From Strix aluco (taxonomy: Eukaryota; Chordata; Aves; Strigiformes; Strigidae), in the NCBI RefSeq assembly GCF_031877795.1, contig NC_133932.1:39880180-39944179 (forward strand): 64,000 nucleotides of DNA, in the 5' to 3' direction. A program made the translations under genes and the position numbers. Every line of letters begins with the position of its first letter. Within the stretch, counting starts at the first letter, position 1. The notes beneath the pieces are model-generated. The model was not told the DNA's origin and searched no databases. It worked only from the letters and a program-made list of their open reading frames with translations. This document shows positions 1 to 12,474 of this stretch, piece by piece.

Positions 1-3000
1 GTTTTGTGTATGTGCATGTATATATGTATAAATTAAGGTACCATTAAGTTAGTGTGAATCTTGTCATTATAGAATCTGTGAATAAGTCGCTTTTCTTTCT
101 TTCAGCATTTCTGAATTATTTTGTAATAATAAATTTCTGTTAGTTATCAATAAATCTAGATTTCTTACTAAATCATTACCGTGTCAATACTTTCATCCGT
201 GACACCAGCCTGGCTGGCTTCTCCAGCTGACGGCTGGAGTGAGTGTGGAAGGAAAGGGAGCACGGCCCTATTTGCCCTGGCAGCTGTTGGCTCTGGGGAA
301 CAGAGACAGGGAACCAGAGGAGGGGGCTGAAAAGGCAATTTGAATGTTTTAGGAGAAAGTGCTGAAGGTCCTGTCCTCTTCATAGCTCTGTTGTCCTCAA
401 AGATGGGCACTGCACCAGCTGGGGCTCTCTCGTGTCATGAGCAGTGGCCCTTTCATATTCTTCTTGTCCTTCTTTGCAATTTGCTTAGGAGAAGCACTGG
501 AGTGTGTGCAAAGTAAGGACAGACTTCGGAAGAGTAGTACCTCCTCCTGGGAAAATCTAGCAGAGCCTCCAGCAGGTCCCTCTGCAGCAGTGGGGGCTGC
601 CATGTGCTCTCTCCCACCACCCAGTCCCACCCGCCCCACATGCTAGCAATGTGATCTGGGGAGTCCGTGGGGGCTTGCCAGCCTCCGGGGGATCCATGTG
701 GCTGACAGGAGACACACGGCTCTCACGTGTCCCAAAAAAAGGAGTGTCTCCTGAGAAAAGGAGCATCTCATGAATGTGCAGGAGGTCACCATGGCAGTCA
801 AGTCTTTCCATGAGCCAGCTGACAGCCTGAAGAGCTGACAGTCGGGTGACAAATGCTGTTCTTGCTGCCTCCTTTGCGGGTGTGAATGCTGCTGTCATGG
901 CGTAGAGACTGAGCCATCGCATTGCTCATCATCTAAGTTTGGGGGAGGCAGTGAAACTGGCAGGACACGGGAGCTGTGACAGGACCAGGCAGTGAGCGGA
1001 AAAGAAATGAAAGGAGGAAAAGACATAGGAGGTAGGTGTCACTCTGGGGAGTACTTCAGTACTTCTGGATGTAACTCAACTTCCTAACAGGGAGTTAAAC
1101 TCCTACAAAAGGCCACGTTCTGCCTTTGAGGTCTGCTCACCCTATTTGTTCCCCAGGAGTGCTGCTGTGGATGAAGGGAGCTGGAGTCCTCACGTTCCTG
1201 TCCCAGCCACGGACTGTGGCTGCCCAAAGCCAAGCCGCCTCCAGGGAGCAGATTGGTTAGCTCTGTCGTAGAAACATGGTGGATTTTTTTTCCTGTTTTC
1301 CTCTGGTAAGTAAGGTTAGTTTCAGACACAACAGAAGATTGTTGCAGGCCACATAAGAGGAATTTTAAGGAAATAATAAAAGCTGCCATCATCTCCACAC
1401 CCCCTTGCCCCCCCCTTTTATTCCAAAGACTAGCTTGAATAATAAGTGAAGATGTGTGAAAAATGAACACAAGGGTAATACACAACATTGGAAGCCTCTT
1501 GAATTGAGCTGAATTATGAGTCAGGTCCGGTGGATGGCTTCAGGAGGGCTGGAAAGCCATGGTGTTATTCATAATGCTTGTTAGCTGCGCCTGCTAAGAC
1601 AAAGGCAATTAAATCTACTTTCAGCAATACCTTAACTGCAGGGAAGCTGGAGAGGAATTCAACACTCCCCTTCACCAGTACCCAGCTTCCAGTGTTTCAT
1701 GGCTGGGTCACAGGTGCTGAGGGTGATGATACAGCACTAACCCACTCGGTTATCTTCAGCCAGGGCTCCTGCTGCTGGGGATATTAAGCTGTGCTGTAGG
1801 AACCAACAAGCCTGCCTGAGCGCAAAAAAATATTACTAATGCTAGTAAAGGTTAAGTTTTGTGTTTAATATTTAAACAACTTTTGTTAAATTAGTACTAC
1901 AAAAGAACAAGTGCCCTTGTCAGTAAGAGCAAACATGCCAAAATAACCTAAAGGCCCACTTTTAGAGGTCACCTATGTTATTGCCTGGGATTGAATAATT
2001 CTTGAGGCTTTGGCTTTTTTACCCCACTTGCACAATTCAGGCTCTTGCAGCTTCTGAGCAAGCAGCAGGTTCAGCAGCCCTGGCTGCAACAGTCTGTATG
2101 TTCCTCAGAGGGGTAGGCATGGCATGGGCAGGTAGAGGTGAGGTTTTCAGGTGTGTGGTGAATTTTCCAAGTGCTCTGCTAGTTCAATGCATATGGTTCA
2201 AAGCAGCTGAGGATGCAGCTATGTGGCAACAAAGGTGGATCCAGTGCAGGGCTGCTGTGGCCCCACAGACCCCTGCCTGTCACTCCCAGAGCCCTACCTT
2301 CAGCTGTCAAGAAAGCCCATGGTGAGCTATTTCAAGAAGCTGATCGTGGTGGAAACCACAACTACTGAAAAATGGGATTGCTTTTCAGCTGGGTCAGTTC
2401 CCTATGCTGCCATGCAGCCAAGCAGTGCAGGCATGAAAGGGCAGGGGCAAGGGGGTGGCAGGAGAGCAAGGAGGGACTGACCACAGCATCCTGGCACTGG
2501 TGGGACCAACACATCACACCAGGTGCCCCTGGCTTCAGCCGGCGCGGTGCTACTGAGCTTTGCAACCTGCTACCTGGACCTCATGCCAGAGCCCTTTTCT
2601 GGCTTTTGCTCACCAAAGACCCTTGAACCTCCTTGCTCCCTTCATCACCGAGGCTGAAATCAAGCCACACTGATGAGCAGCATGTGTGAAAATGGGCATC
2701 TAGACATGATGTGCTTTAAAGCTGGAAAATTTATCAGAAATCGCCCTCGCACCGGGAGGAGAGAGAGAAGTTTGTTACAAAGATCTTTAAACAAATCCAT
2801 TACAGAAATTTAAGAAATTGTTTGGGACCTTATCCTCAAAACATCTCTGAGAGGCTTGTTTTCCTCCTCTGGAGCAAGCTGAGGAGCTGTCACACACTTT
2901 CCTGGGAGGTGTCTAGGAGGACACCCAGTCGAGAGCCTGTCCCTCACTCTCCAGCTGCTTGCTCTGGTGTATGAAGCAGAGCTTCCACAAAGTCCTTCCT

Positions 3001-4100
3001 CCAGCACAGCCTTAGCAGCAGACAGTCTGCTCCCCAAAGTAGCTGGCATTTCTCAGGCTGTGCCCAAGCAGGCTCACCTTAGACTTAGGTGTGTAAAAAC
3101 TATTTCAACACCTGGCTGAGCTCTGGGAGGCTATGGGGAGGGTGTCAACTCTCAGCATAAAGGCCCTTTCTGCAGTAATCCTGACATTTCATGTAAAGAC
3201 AGATAGTGAAACCCTCGCTTTGTACAGGCAGATAAATGGGGTTAAGAAATGGGTTGTTCCTGCCTTTCCCTTGGGATTAAGAACATGGTGATTTTGGGGT
3301 GACCCTGGAGGAGGGAGGTGACTTGTCCCCAGGCCCTGCCTTTGGGGAATATTGTGAGAGAGCCTGGGTGGAGCTGACTTACCCCCACACTCCCCAGGGA
3401 CTGTTTTATTGCCTGTTAAATGGCTTCCTGCAGAGCAGAGCAAGGCATGAAATAATAATGATGCAATAGCTAAGAAATAATGCAGCTGCTGATTTATTAG
3501 CTAAATAGGAAATGTTTGACTTGACCTTTGCCACGGTGAAGTGCTCTGATGGTTGCCAAACCTGGCCTAACCAGCCCCTGCAAGGCAGCCAGCAGGCCAA
3601 TGGGTTCTCTGGTTTGGTCCCGGTGCCCCAGGCAGAGCCTGGAGAGCTTCTCCCTCTCTGCTCTCTCCTTCTCAGAGACCTCCGGGAGCCCCCAAATACT
3701 GGGCTGCTCAGCACCACCCCTCCCTGAGGCAAGGGGTGCTCCTCGTTGCCTGAGATGGAGAGTTCTGGATAACCCCAAGAGGTGCCTACCTGGAAACCCA
3801 GAGTTTTTGGAGGTGGATGGGAATGACCCGTTGAAACAGGGGCATGGTGCACTGGAAATATAAAAGAAAATCTCCACAGTGTCAACCAGACAAAAATGCA
3901 ATGGAGGAAAAAACAAAAACAACCCAAAGGAAAAAACAAAAGGCTGTTTTAAAAGAAAAAAAAAAGTCTGAGCATTTTTTCCAAGTGTTCAAAAGAAAAT
4001 TACCTCTATTGTGGTGTGTTTAATGGCTTTGGAAAATGTAGCAGAGGAGTTAGTTTGCATTTTCCCGGTCTGTCATGGTAGCTTGCACCAGGGCTGGAAA
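1..4100. other. non-coding stretch, no gene seen
   Basis: No coding exon, RNA gene or recognisable mobile element could be supported here. The longest open frame is 177 codons on the minus strand (3406-3939). Its translation has no domain I recognise, and a second frame is open over much of the same bases, as expected of chance frames in moderately GC-rich DNA. An AT-rich patch near 3,443-3,512 is noted under findings. Confidence 0.6.
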
Positions 4101-4138
4101 CACCTCAGTCAGGCCGTGCCACCTCAGTCAGGCAGTGC
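4101..4138. repeat. 19-bp tandem duplication (2 copies)
   Basis: Two adjacent copies of a 19-base unit (4101-4119 and 4120-4138), beginning CACCTCAGTCAGG, differ at a single base (C versus A at unit position 15). This is a local tandem duplication with no known function. Confidence 0.85.
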
Positions 4139-7100
4139 CACTGCCAGCCCCCGCTGAGCAGCCCTCCTGGGCAGGGTGGGGATGGTGGGGTTTTTCCTTA
4201 CATGGTAAAAATGGCAAGTCCAGGTCATTCCCACTTACCCTTTCTCTCTTCCCTTCCAAAGTCTTACAAAAACATGAACTGAAGCTGGTGAATTTTCCCC
4301 TGTTAATGGCTCTTCCCCACCATCAAGCGAAGCACGTATGTGTGTCTGCAGGGTCTGAGTCTGAGCTGAGCCTGGCGTGGGAGCATGGACCTGCCAGCTC
4401 CCCTCACAGAAGCAAGGATTTTAAAGCTTCCTCATAAAAGAAACCCGCTTTTTAAAACTTTTATTGACTTATTTATAAGTGACAGATGCTTATTTGATGT
4501 TTACTAGTAATGACTAATTCAGTGACTTGTGCTTTTGTTCTGCAGGAGCAGCCCCAGCTCACTTGCAACCGCAGCCTGAAGCAGTAGGTTTTGGATGTCA
4601 AGTTTTGGATGAAGCTCCCTCACCTGCCCCCCACCTCCTACTTCTTTTCTTCCTTATTTTATCCCTTCTGTATCTTTCCACCTTTTCTTTTTTCAGCTGT
4701 CTTCCATGTTTCTGTTGACTCTTCTCCCTCTTCCACCACATCTTGACCTAGCACTCAGACCACAGTCTCCTCTCTCCTTGGCTCACCCTTCCCCAGGTGC
4801 CCAGCGGCTGGTGCACAGCTGAATGGTGTTACCAGAGGTGCACAGCTGCCCTGCAAGCTACCACACAGCATCCCAGGTGCAATGGGAGGCTCTTCAGCAT
4901 CCTCCTCCTCTTTTCCCAAACAAAAAGAGACATGTCCTAGTCTGGTGGTTTTGTGATGGAAACATTTGTGTGATCTTAGGTAGTCAATGTCATCTCTGTG
5001 TCTCCTTGCTTCTGTGTCTGTAGAGAGGGAATAATATTTCTCTGTCTTAAAGAAGAGCTACGGAGTAAACCCACTTCTGTGCCAGACATTTGAAAATCAC
5101 AGAGATGAGGCATTTGCAAGCAGGCAAGCAAATGTGGCAGTTAGTGGGATGGATTCGTGGTATCAGGGTATGCTCAGGGTACCATCCCTCACCCTCTTTA
5201 TATTGCAGCTGTGAGCAAATCTGATGTCCCTTTTCTCAAGGAAATTCTAGCTTTGCTCATCTTTGGTGACTTTACAGTACAACTGTTCAGACATTATCCT
5301 CCTATCTTCAGCCCGTGAAAGAACAAAAGCCCCCCTAACCCCCTATCACTGTTATGGGAGTTAAATCTACCACCTGTGGCCGGGGTTTACTCCATCCCTT
5401 TATATTACTTCCAGAGTCATTTGGAGGGTTAGTCACAGCAGTGTTGCTGCTGGGGACTCGAGAAGGGTCAGTGATCACTCCCCAGGTGGGCAGGATGGAG
5501 CTGGGTACATGCTCACTGTCTGCTGTGGGACAGGATGTACCAAACAGGTCCCCACTCTTTGGGTTTGGTGGCATGGCTGTGCAGATTCACCGCAAGCCCT
5601 CAGGCTGGTGCTGCCTGCCCCATCCTCCCAGCAGCTCTGTGCACACTGCAGGATATGTTGGGGGGCTGTCCCCCACCCATATCCCCCTCCCACCCTTCTC
5701 TGTGCTGGGCCACGTCTGTCTGTGTGGCGTGGGGCTTAGGTTGTCCGTATACCCACCCACTGCAGGTCCACCTGCCCTTGCTGCACCTGTCCACTGGCAG
5801 CTTGGGCAGCTCTTGAGGTTTGGTTTGCTTTTCTACTCAACTGCTGAAAAGGCAGATGAGGACCCTCTTCTTGATTCCTGTTGACTGAGATGTCCATCAG
5901 TGAGCAGCAGGTTGGGGGCATTAGTCACGCTCTGGAAGAGGAAACAGGTGAGAAAAAGCCATGGAAAGGTGAGGGCAACCTGCTGGTGATGTGGAGAGAG
6001 GCTTTAGCTGGGCCACTGATCAGACAGATGCCTCACTGCATCTATGCAGGGCTCAGGCCCCACAGTGCCAGAGGTGGGACAAACAGATGGACAGAGGGAG
6101 AAGCAGTGGGTTACACTCTCCTGCCGGAAGAAGTGGGGAAAGAGCAAATGAAACTCCAGCTGTCAGCTGTCTCCCTCTGAGCATTGCAGAGCTGTGGCCC
6201 AGGTTTGGTTTCTTCCATGTAGGGTCAAGTCCCGCTGACACCATTAATGTGATCCTAAGGTATCCCCTGGGCCTGATGAAGTCAGAGGGAGCATTTCTCT
6301 GGGCTGTAGAGCAGAAAACAGAGCTGGTCAGCCCTGGGATGTCCCTTTCGGGTCTGTCAAAGCTGACATGCTCGCCTCCACAGCTTTTGATCTACCTCAC
6401 TTGAACAGCAAACTAAGGATAGCTGTGTTGGCACGGGTTTTGGGCCAGGCTGGTCTAGCTTGCTGGAAAGGACTGCTCTGTGCTGCTGTGCTCATCCTCT
6501 TGTTATTACCTGTATTAGGTGGCTAAAGGAGGTTTGTATTGGAACCATTTCTTGCTCTACTGTAACAACTCTGTAACCTCGGATTTTCTGTGAAATGAGG
6601 ACACTTTGCCTCTCATAACTGTACTAACAATTCTGGGATGCTCAGGTACCTCAATAACATGTGTGTATATGCATGCAGACATAGACATTTGTCCCCTCAT
6701 GCCATATGCAGCATATTTCTTTAAGGCACTGGAGGCCCTTGTGTTTCAGAAGGAAAAGAGTTTGTCTGTAGACCAGGTGGGGTACTTGTACTGCAATTTG
6801 TTTATTGTTTAACTTTCATTGATCTATGGTGAATGCACATTTCAAGGGAACATATGCAAGTGATAAATTAAATGCTTTAAATTTGGGTGCATGTGGGAGA
6901 ACTGTTACTGACTGGGCCCAGAGTTTACCTTCCAGAGTCATCATTAGAAGAACAGCCTAACTGTGTTGATCCATTACTGATAAACTCTTCATGTCCCTTG
7001 GAGGTCTCCTGCCAGTCCTAGAGAGCAGAACGGGGAAAAATATCAAAGGGCTCTAACTAGCTGACTGAGGAAATTGTCCAAGACTATATAATCTAAAAAT

Positions 7101-10100
7101 AGCAAGATGTCATTATAATAGAGATGTAGAAAACCAGGAGATACTAGAATAAAGTAAAAGGTGTCTTCCCGCCTTTGAGAGAGCTCACTTAAGTGAGTCT
7201 ATCTATCAGATATGACCTTGATGTGTAAACCATGCATTTAATTGTCTAAAGTTTCAGCCCCCATGGGAAATCCTGATACTTGGCTGGTGCCTACTGTGGC
7301 AGTCCAGGAACATGCATCTCGAAGGTGCTGTGTAGTCAGGAAGTTCAGGTTGTGGTTCAGCAATTAACAGACCTTATCCTGAAGTGTTGACTTTGAGGAC
7401 ACAGTACACTCCTGTATGCTGTCCTGAGCACAGGAGCTGCAGCGTAGCATGAGGGTACTGGAAAGCAAGACAGAAGTTGGCTTTTAGGAAGTCCTTTTAT
7501 ACTTTTTGCATCCCAATATGCCATTTTAATTAGCTGCCACACAGACCGTGTGGGCCTGCAAAAGGCCAAGGAAAGGCTGAGAGAGAAGAAGTGTAAGGTG
7601 TTTTCCATTTTAAAATTAAGTGACTCATAATTCAAGGCATTAATTCATGACCTCAACAATTATAAATTCATTTTGGTCTTAATTTATTATTAAATGACTG
7701 GACATTTCTTCATCTTTTTCTTGAAGGCTCTTACCCCACCTCAGAACCATGGGATCAGCCTGGGGAAATAATTTATAAGCCTCATGGAAGGAAGATGGAG
7801 TAGCCAGAAACCATCACAATGTGCACTATCTTGCCAATGCCTATGCATGCACGTGGAAGGTACCTCCAGTGCTGCCTCTCAGAAGTGTTGCGGCTGCAGC
7901 CAGCAAGTCCTGCTCAGGTGCTAGAATAACGCTGCCCAGTCGAAAGAAATCTCTGCTATTCTTTCCCTGCCTGCTCAAATACATGCAAGTGGTTCAGGTG
8001 CTGTTTCATACCAACTCTGGGACTGGAGCAAGGGCTCTCTCACCTTGTTGAGCTCTTGTGTGCTCTGAGGTTAAACAATAACATGGGAAAATGAAGGCCA
8101 GTGGTTTTAAAGAAATGCAGGGCAGAATTATTCATGGCACAAAGAACTTGGGGAGCCAATAAGTATAACTGAGTTACAGTGACTACGGCTGGTCACTGAC
8201 ACCTGGATCTGCTGTGCTGTAGAGCATCATCAACACCAGACAATTCTCACTTTAAACTGATCAATACAGTACCACAGACAGTATATTAAGCATAATCATT
8301 TTAACAGTGGTATCCTATCCACAAGCCCTCCTGGGTCAAGTTTTCTGCCTACCTGCTGAAACTCCCTCTAGTTAAATTTTCTGCTGTTTTTCAGCTACCG
8401 ATGGAAACTTGTGTGTCTCCATGTTCTTCTGTGCTAGTAAATAGCTGTAGCTGTCTACACTTAGCATCACTGAAGTGCTATGGAGAATGACTCCTGTATT
8501 TCTGGGGGCTTAGGTTCAAAATCCTCCTTTAGACAACCAGCTGATGTTGGCCATACAGCCTCTAGGACAGGGCAAGATGCGCAGCTGTAGAGTGCTTGAT
8601 GATGGTCCCAGCAGGCTAGATTTGAAGTAGGGGAGAGTATGTTTAAAGTAAGGATCAGAGAAGGCAGTAGAAGCTGGCAGGCATGATGCCAGGTTCTGGC
8701 GTTGGCTCCAGTGGCCAGAGCAGCAAGTGCCACAGCTGCATCCCTTGCGTGGAAAGTCTCCCCTTGTAAGAGCAGCCTGCAGGCAGCAGCCCCACAGCAA
8801 ACCACTGCGTGGGTAGGGCGGGTGGCATGCCTGAGCCCACGGGGTGCTCCCAGCAGGCAGAACAGGCCCCAGAGGAGATGGGGGAGGGCAGCTTAGACCT
8901 TGCTTTGCTGCAGTGCCAGGTGAGGAGCAGGATCTGTGGCTGGAAACAGTTAAAAGACAGAGAAGGGGATGTGGAGTATTGCTGGGGGCGGGGGGGTGGT
9001 GGTATTTAGCAATACCAGGAGAAGGCTCTGCAGCCTTGCTCTCCCAGGCTTATACAGCGGGAACTGATGATGCAGGGGAAACCAACTACAGACAGACTGC
9101 TCCACCAAAGCGTTTTTTCTCAATATTTTATCACTAGTAGTGGCAATGTACAGTCTTTTCTGGTTCTCCAAGATGCTTTCACAGAAACAACTCTGTCCGA
9201 AGCAAATAATGAGTTGCTTGACTTTAGAATAAGTTTACAGCCCTCCTTCTCCTTGTTTAGTCTTAACATTTTCCTTTCTACAAAAATGCTATTTTGTATG
9301 CACTTCATGTCATGCATTTAGCATACCTTATATTCTTAATTGAAAAAAGAAAACTGAAAGTCAATAGCCCTTGGTCCCACTTGGCCGATGTTCACCTTGG
9401 TCTGCTCCCTGCCCCGTGGCTGCCACTGGTTGCTGTCTCTGCTGGGAAGGCCAAGAACTAAACCAGCCTTGACAAGAAACTCCTCTCCTCTTCATCTGAC
9501 TGACCTACCTGCACCCTGTTTGAGGCTCCACAAAAGTGCTGGACTTTCTTATCAACACTACCCTGGCTCTGGCCGGGACTCATGCCACCCAAAGAAGGAA
9601 AGCTGATGAGGGGTCCTGGGGACTGTGGGATCTGTATTTGCTTCCTTCTCCCAGGCAGGTGTCTCATGCTTTATGGGAAACTTGATAGAAAAAAAAAACC
9701 AACCCACCATTCAGCACAACGTTTCCCTCATACATGAAATTCCCCAGTTTCATTACCTTCTCCAGTAATAGCCTCCAATGATATAGTAACATCCCAGTGG
9801 TGTACCAACAATATTAGACAGTGTCATAGAAATGGGGAAAAAAATTGAAAATAGTGTTTCCTGGGTTTTGCTTTGATCTGTCAATACAGAGCAGTGTTAA
9901 TACTATTCTTTGTTCTTGTAATGTTGATATATTTTGAATTGAAATCTTAATTTTTATATCTCTATTCTCCCTCCTGCTTTACCAAGGTATGTGGGTGTCC
10001 CAGAAATGCTGTACCACTCTGTGAGCTGGGAAAGGATCACGGCCCCTTTCCACAGCTGCGCTCTGAATCAGAGAAGGTCTGTGAGTTGCCTGAGACAAAG

Positions 10101-12364
10101 TGGGAAATGCATATGTTGGGGCAGGGAATTGAAACCCTCATGCCAAGCAAGTGCCCTGCTGCGTATTGTGGAGTTCATCCTCCCTGCCACTCCACCCTCA
10201 GAGGAGTCCCTGACTTCTCCCCTTGTGCCACCACCTTTGCCTGTTGAGGATGCATTTGTTGTCACCCGCTGGTAATTCCCGTAAGGAGCACTTAGACCTT
10301 GCTCTCCTTGAGTCACCACCACCCAATCTAATATAATTCTATAATACTTTCCTCCAGTTTCTTATCTGATCTTCTCCACATACTCTGTAGACAAGGTACT
10401 CATGACTCTGCTTCAAATTCAGTGTTGTTTACTTGTCCTCCCTCCTTTCCCTGCTTTGCATCCACACCAAAAACTGAGACAAGCAAAGGCTTTGTGAGCT
10501 GCTTTTCCTTCCCCCAGTTGTCATTTTGAGTTAAAAAATGTCCACAGAGCAAAGCAATGGCAATTTCTAATTTAGTAATAATTTGCTAAGGAAAGAAATT
10601 GGTAATTGGTGCTCTTAAATGTTAAACTTGTTATCTGTTTAATTACTGTTAGCTGGGCTTGAAGACCTCATTAACTAAGCATCTGGTTTTATAGATGCAG
10701 TTCTTTAAGTCTCAGATGCTTCCTGCAATTATCTAGCCATGACATGGAACTTATTAGCATATCCAAATAATTAGTGCAAGGCAAGTAAATTCCCTCTCTT
10801 CTGTAAAGCCAGAATGACTGATCTGTTACCTGGGTACTACAGGATAGGGGGACTCCCTGCCTGCAGTGGGACAGATGGTACTTTTTTTCCCATTCATTAA
10901 TATAACACTGCGCTAACAACTCAAGCAGGCTCCCAGCCTTTTTCAGTGCCAGTTTTAGTTCTTACTTTTTCATTCTCTCTCCTTTGCACAACCATGGAGT
11001 TCCCAAAACACCCCCTTCACCTGGCCCCCTTGCAGGCAGAAGGCCCTTTCTCAGCCATGTGCCTCAGTGTGCTGAAACCCTTGTGGCACATTGTGACAGT
11101 GCCACGACTCACCTTTTGCACTGAGCTTCACAAATTTCCCCTGGCTCCTCTTCTGGTTTTACTGCATTCCTTGGGGTGACACTGGCACTGAAGCCTCCTG
11201 GTCCTTGCTAACCAGCAGCTCTCAGCTGTTCCTCTCCTGTCTCTCTCCAAGTCTCCCTTGCTCTTTCCACATGGAGCAAATTCCTGTGGGGAAAAGCTCA
11301 GCCACATCAGCACTTAAGGGCAGCAGGATGGCACCTCCTTTGAGGCAGCAGTGACCTTGCCTACTTGTGCAGCCCATGGAGAGGTGCAGCTACAACAACT
11401 CCAACTTGAAGAGCTTGCCCCAGGGTGGTCTGGTGCAGGAGTGGTCCTCTCCTGAAGCTTGCTTCTGTTTCCCTGACGGTTTTTAACTCCATAGTGGTAC
11501 CTCCGATGCTGACTGTTTCCTAAAGCTTTGAACTTGTTTTGAACAGCTCCCTGGTACTGCTGTCCACATTTCTTAGATCTAGGCTGTACACCTAGGTAGT
11601 GTCAGGTCTTCAGCTCGTTACCGTTTCAAGTGTCTTATTTTGTATTGCTCTTGACGATCCAAGGGGCTGATAAGTGCTGTGAGCCCCGGTCAGCCCCTGG
11701 GAGCCTTCTGGCACCTTGAATGTTACTCACAGATTTGAAGCAAGAAGGCCGTGGTGACCGGAGCAGAGGCAGCCCAGCTGTCAGTGCTTGCACCTTTTGC
11801 ATGCTGGTGTGAGTGTGCATGCTGCTCTCCGCTGCCTCTACTTTAGAAGTGGAGCAGCTGATTACCTCATGCCACTTGTTACCTGATAAATCCTGATGCC
11901 TCTCTCACCTGTTTCTTGGAGGTATAATTTTGTCAGGGATAGTGACAGATCACTTTGACATCCCAGGGACTATTTGACCCTAAATTAATTAAAAGTACTT
12001 TCAACTCTACCCCCATTTTAGTGGCTTTCCGATATACTTTAACAACCTACACCCTGTAATGATAATTTCACTCACATCTAATTTGCTAGAGGAACTTTGT
12101 TCGGAATACTCTTATGGATGGAAAAGAACAGCTTTTAATCAGGACTGTTCATTAGCAGCAGCAATCAGTCTGGCAGGTATCATGGGCCACTGCTCTGCCT
12201 CCTGATGCATGTGCTCATTAACGGGGAAGTTCAGAGGAGAGCTTAGACCTTTTGTCTTCACAGTGTTGTTACAGATTGAATACCTTGCTGACTCTGAATT
12301 CAAACACTGTTACCCAGAGTTTATTGGACAAACTGGTTTTGGTCCACATGATGAGTAGGATCGA
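4139..12364. other. non-coding stretch, no gene seen
   Basis: Both strands were read for coding exons, LTR ends, LINE tails and tandem arrays, and nothing can be supported. Open frames are short and overlapping (the longest is 176 codons at 5354-5884, plus strand), with no recognisable domain. Two AT-rich patches with repeated TAAT cores (about 7,610-7,700 and 10,558-10,690) are discussed as possible conserved non-coding elements. Confidence 0.55.
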
Positions 12365-12474
12365 CATAGAGCTTAGGGATACAGTGTAGTTGGGAACTGT
12401 CAGTGCTAGGTTGACGGTTGGACTAGATGATCTTCAAGGTCCTTTCCAACCTAGATGATTCTGTGATTCTGTGA
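12365..12474 (+). mobile_element. CR1 LINE 3' end fragment
   Basis: The segment contains the GGTTGGACTAGATGATCTTC and AAGGTCCTTTCCAACCTAGA blocks typical of the 3' end of avian CR1 non-LTR retrotransposons. It finishes with two copies of the terminal GATTCTGTG unit at 12,457-12,474. CR1 copies are normally severely 5'-truncated, and this one keeps only about 110 bp of the 3' untranslated end, so it has no coding capacity. The right boundary is sharp because it is the repeat end; the left boundary is approximate. The orientation is plus. Confidence 0.9.

Noticed and set aside
437..646. Plus-strand frame with a hydrophobic start resembling a signal peptide (SSGPFIFFLSFFAICLGEA)
   Set aside because: Only 69 codons, with the rest low-similarity Pro/Ser-rich. 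Several other frames are open over the same bases and there is no supporting exon structure.
3406..3939. 177-codon minus-strand open frame
   Set aside because: No recognisable domain, an overlapping alternative frame of 141 codons and no splice or promoter context. Most likely a chance frame.
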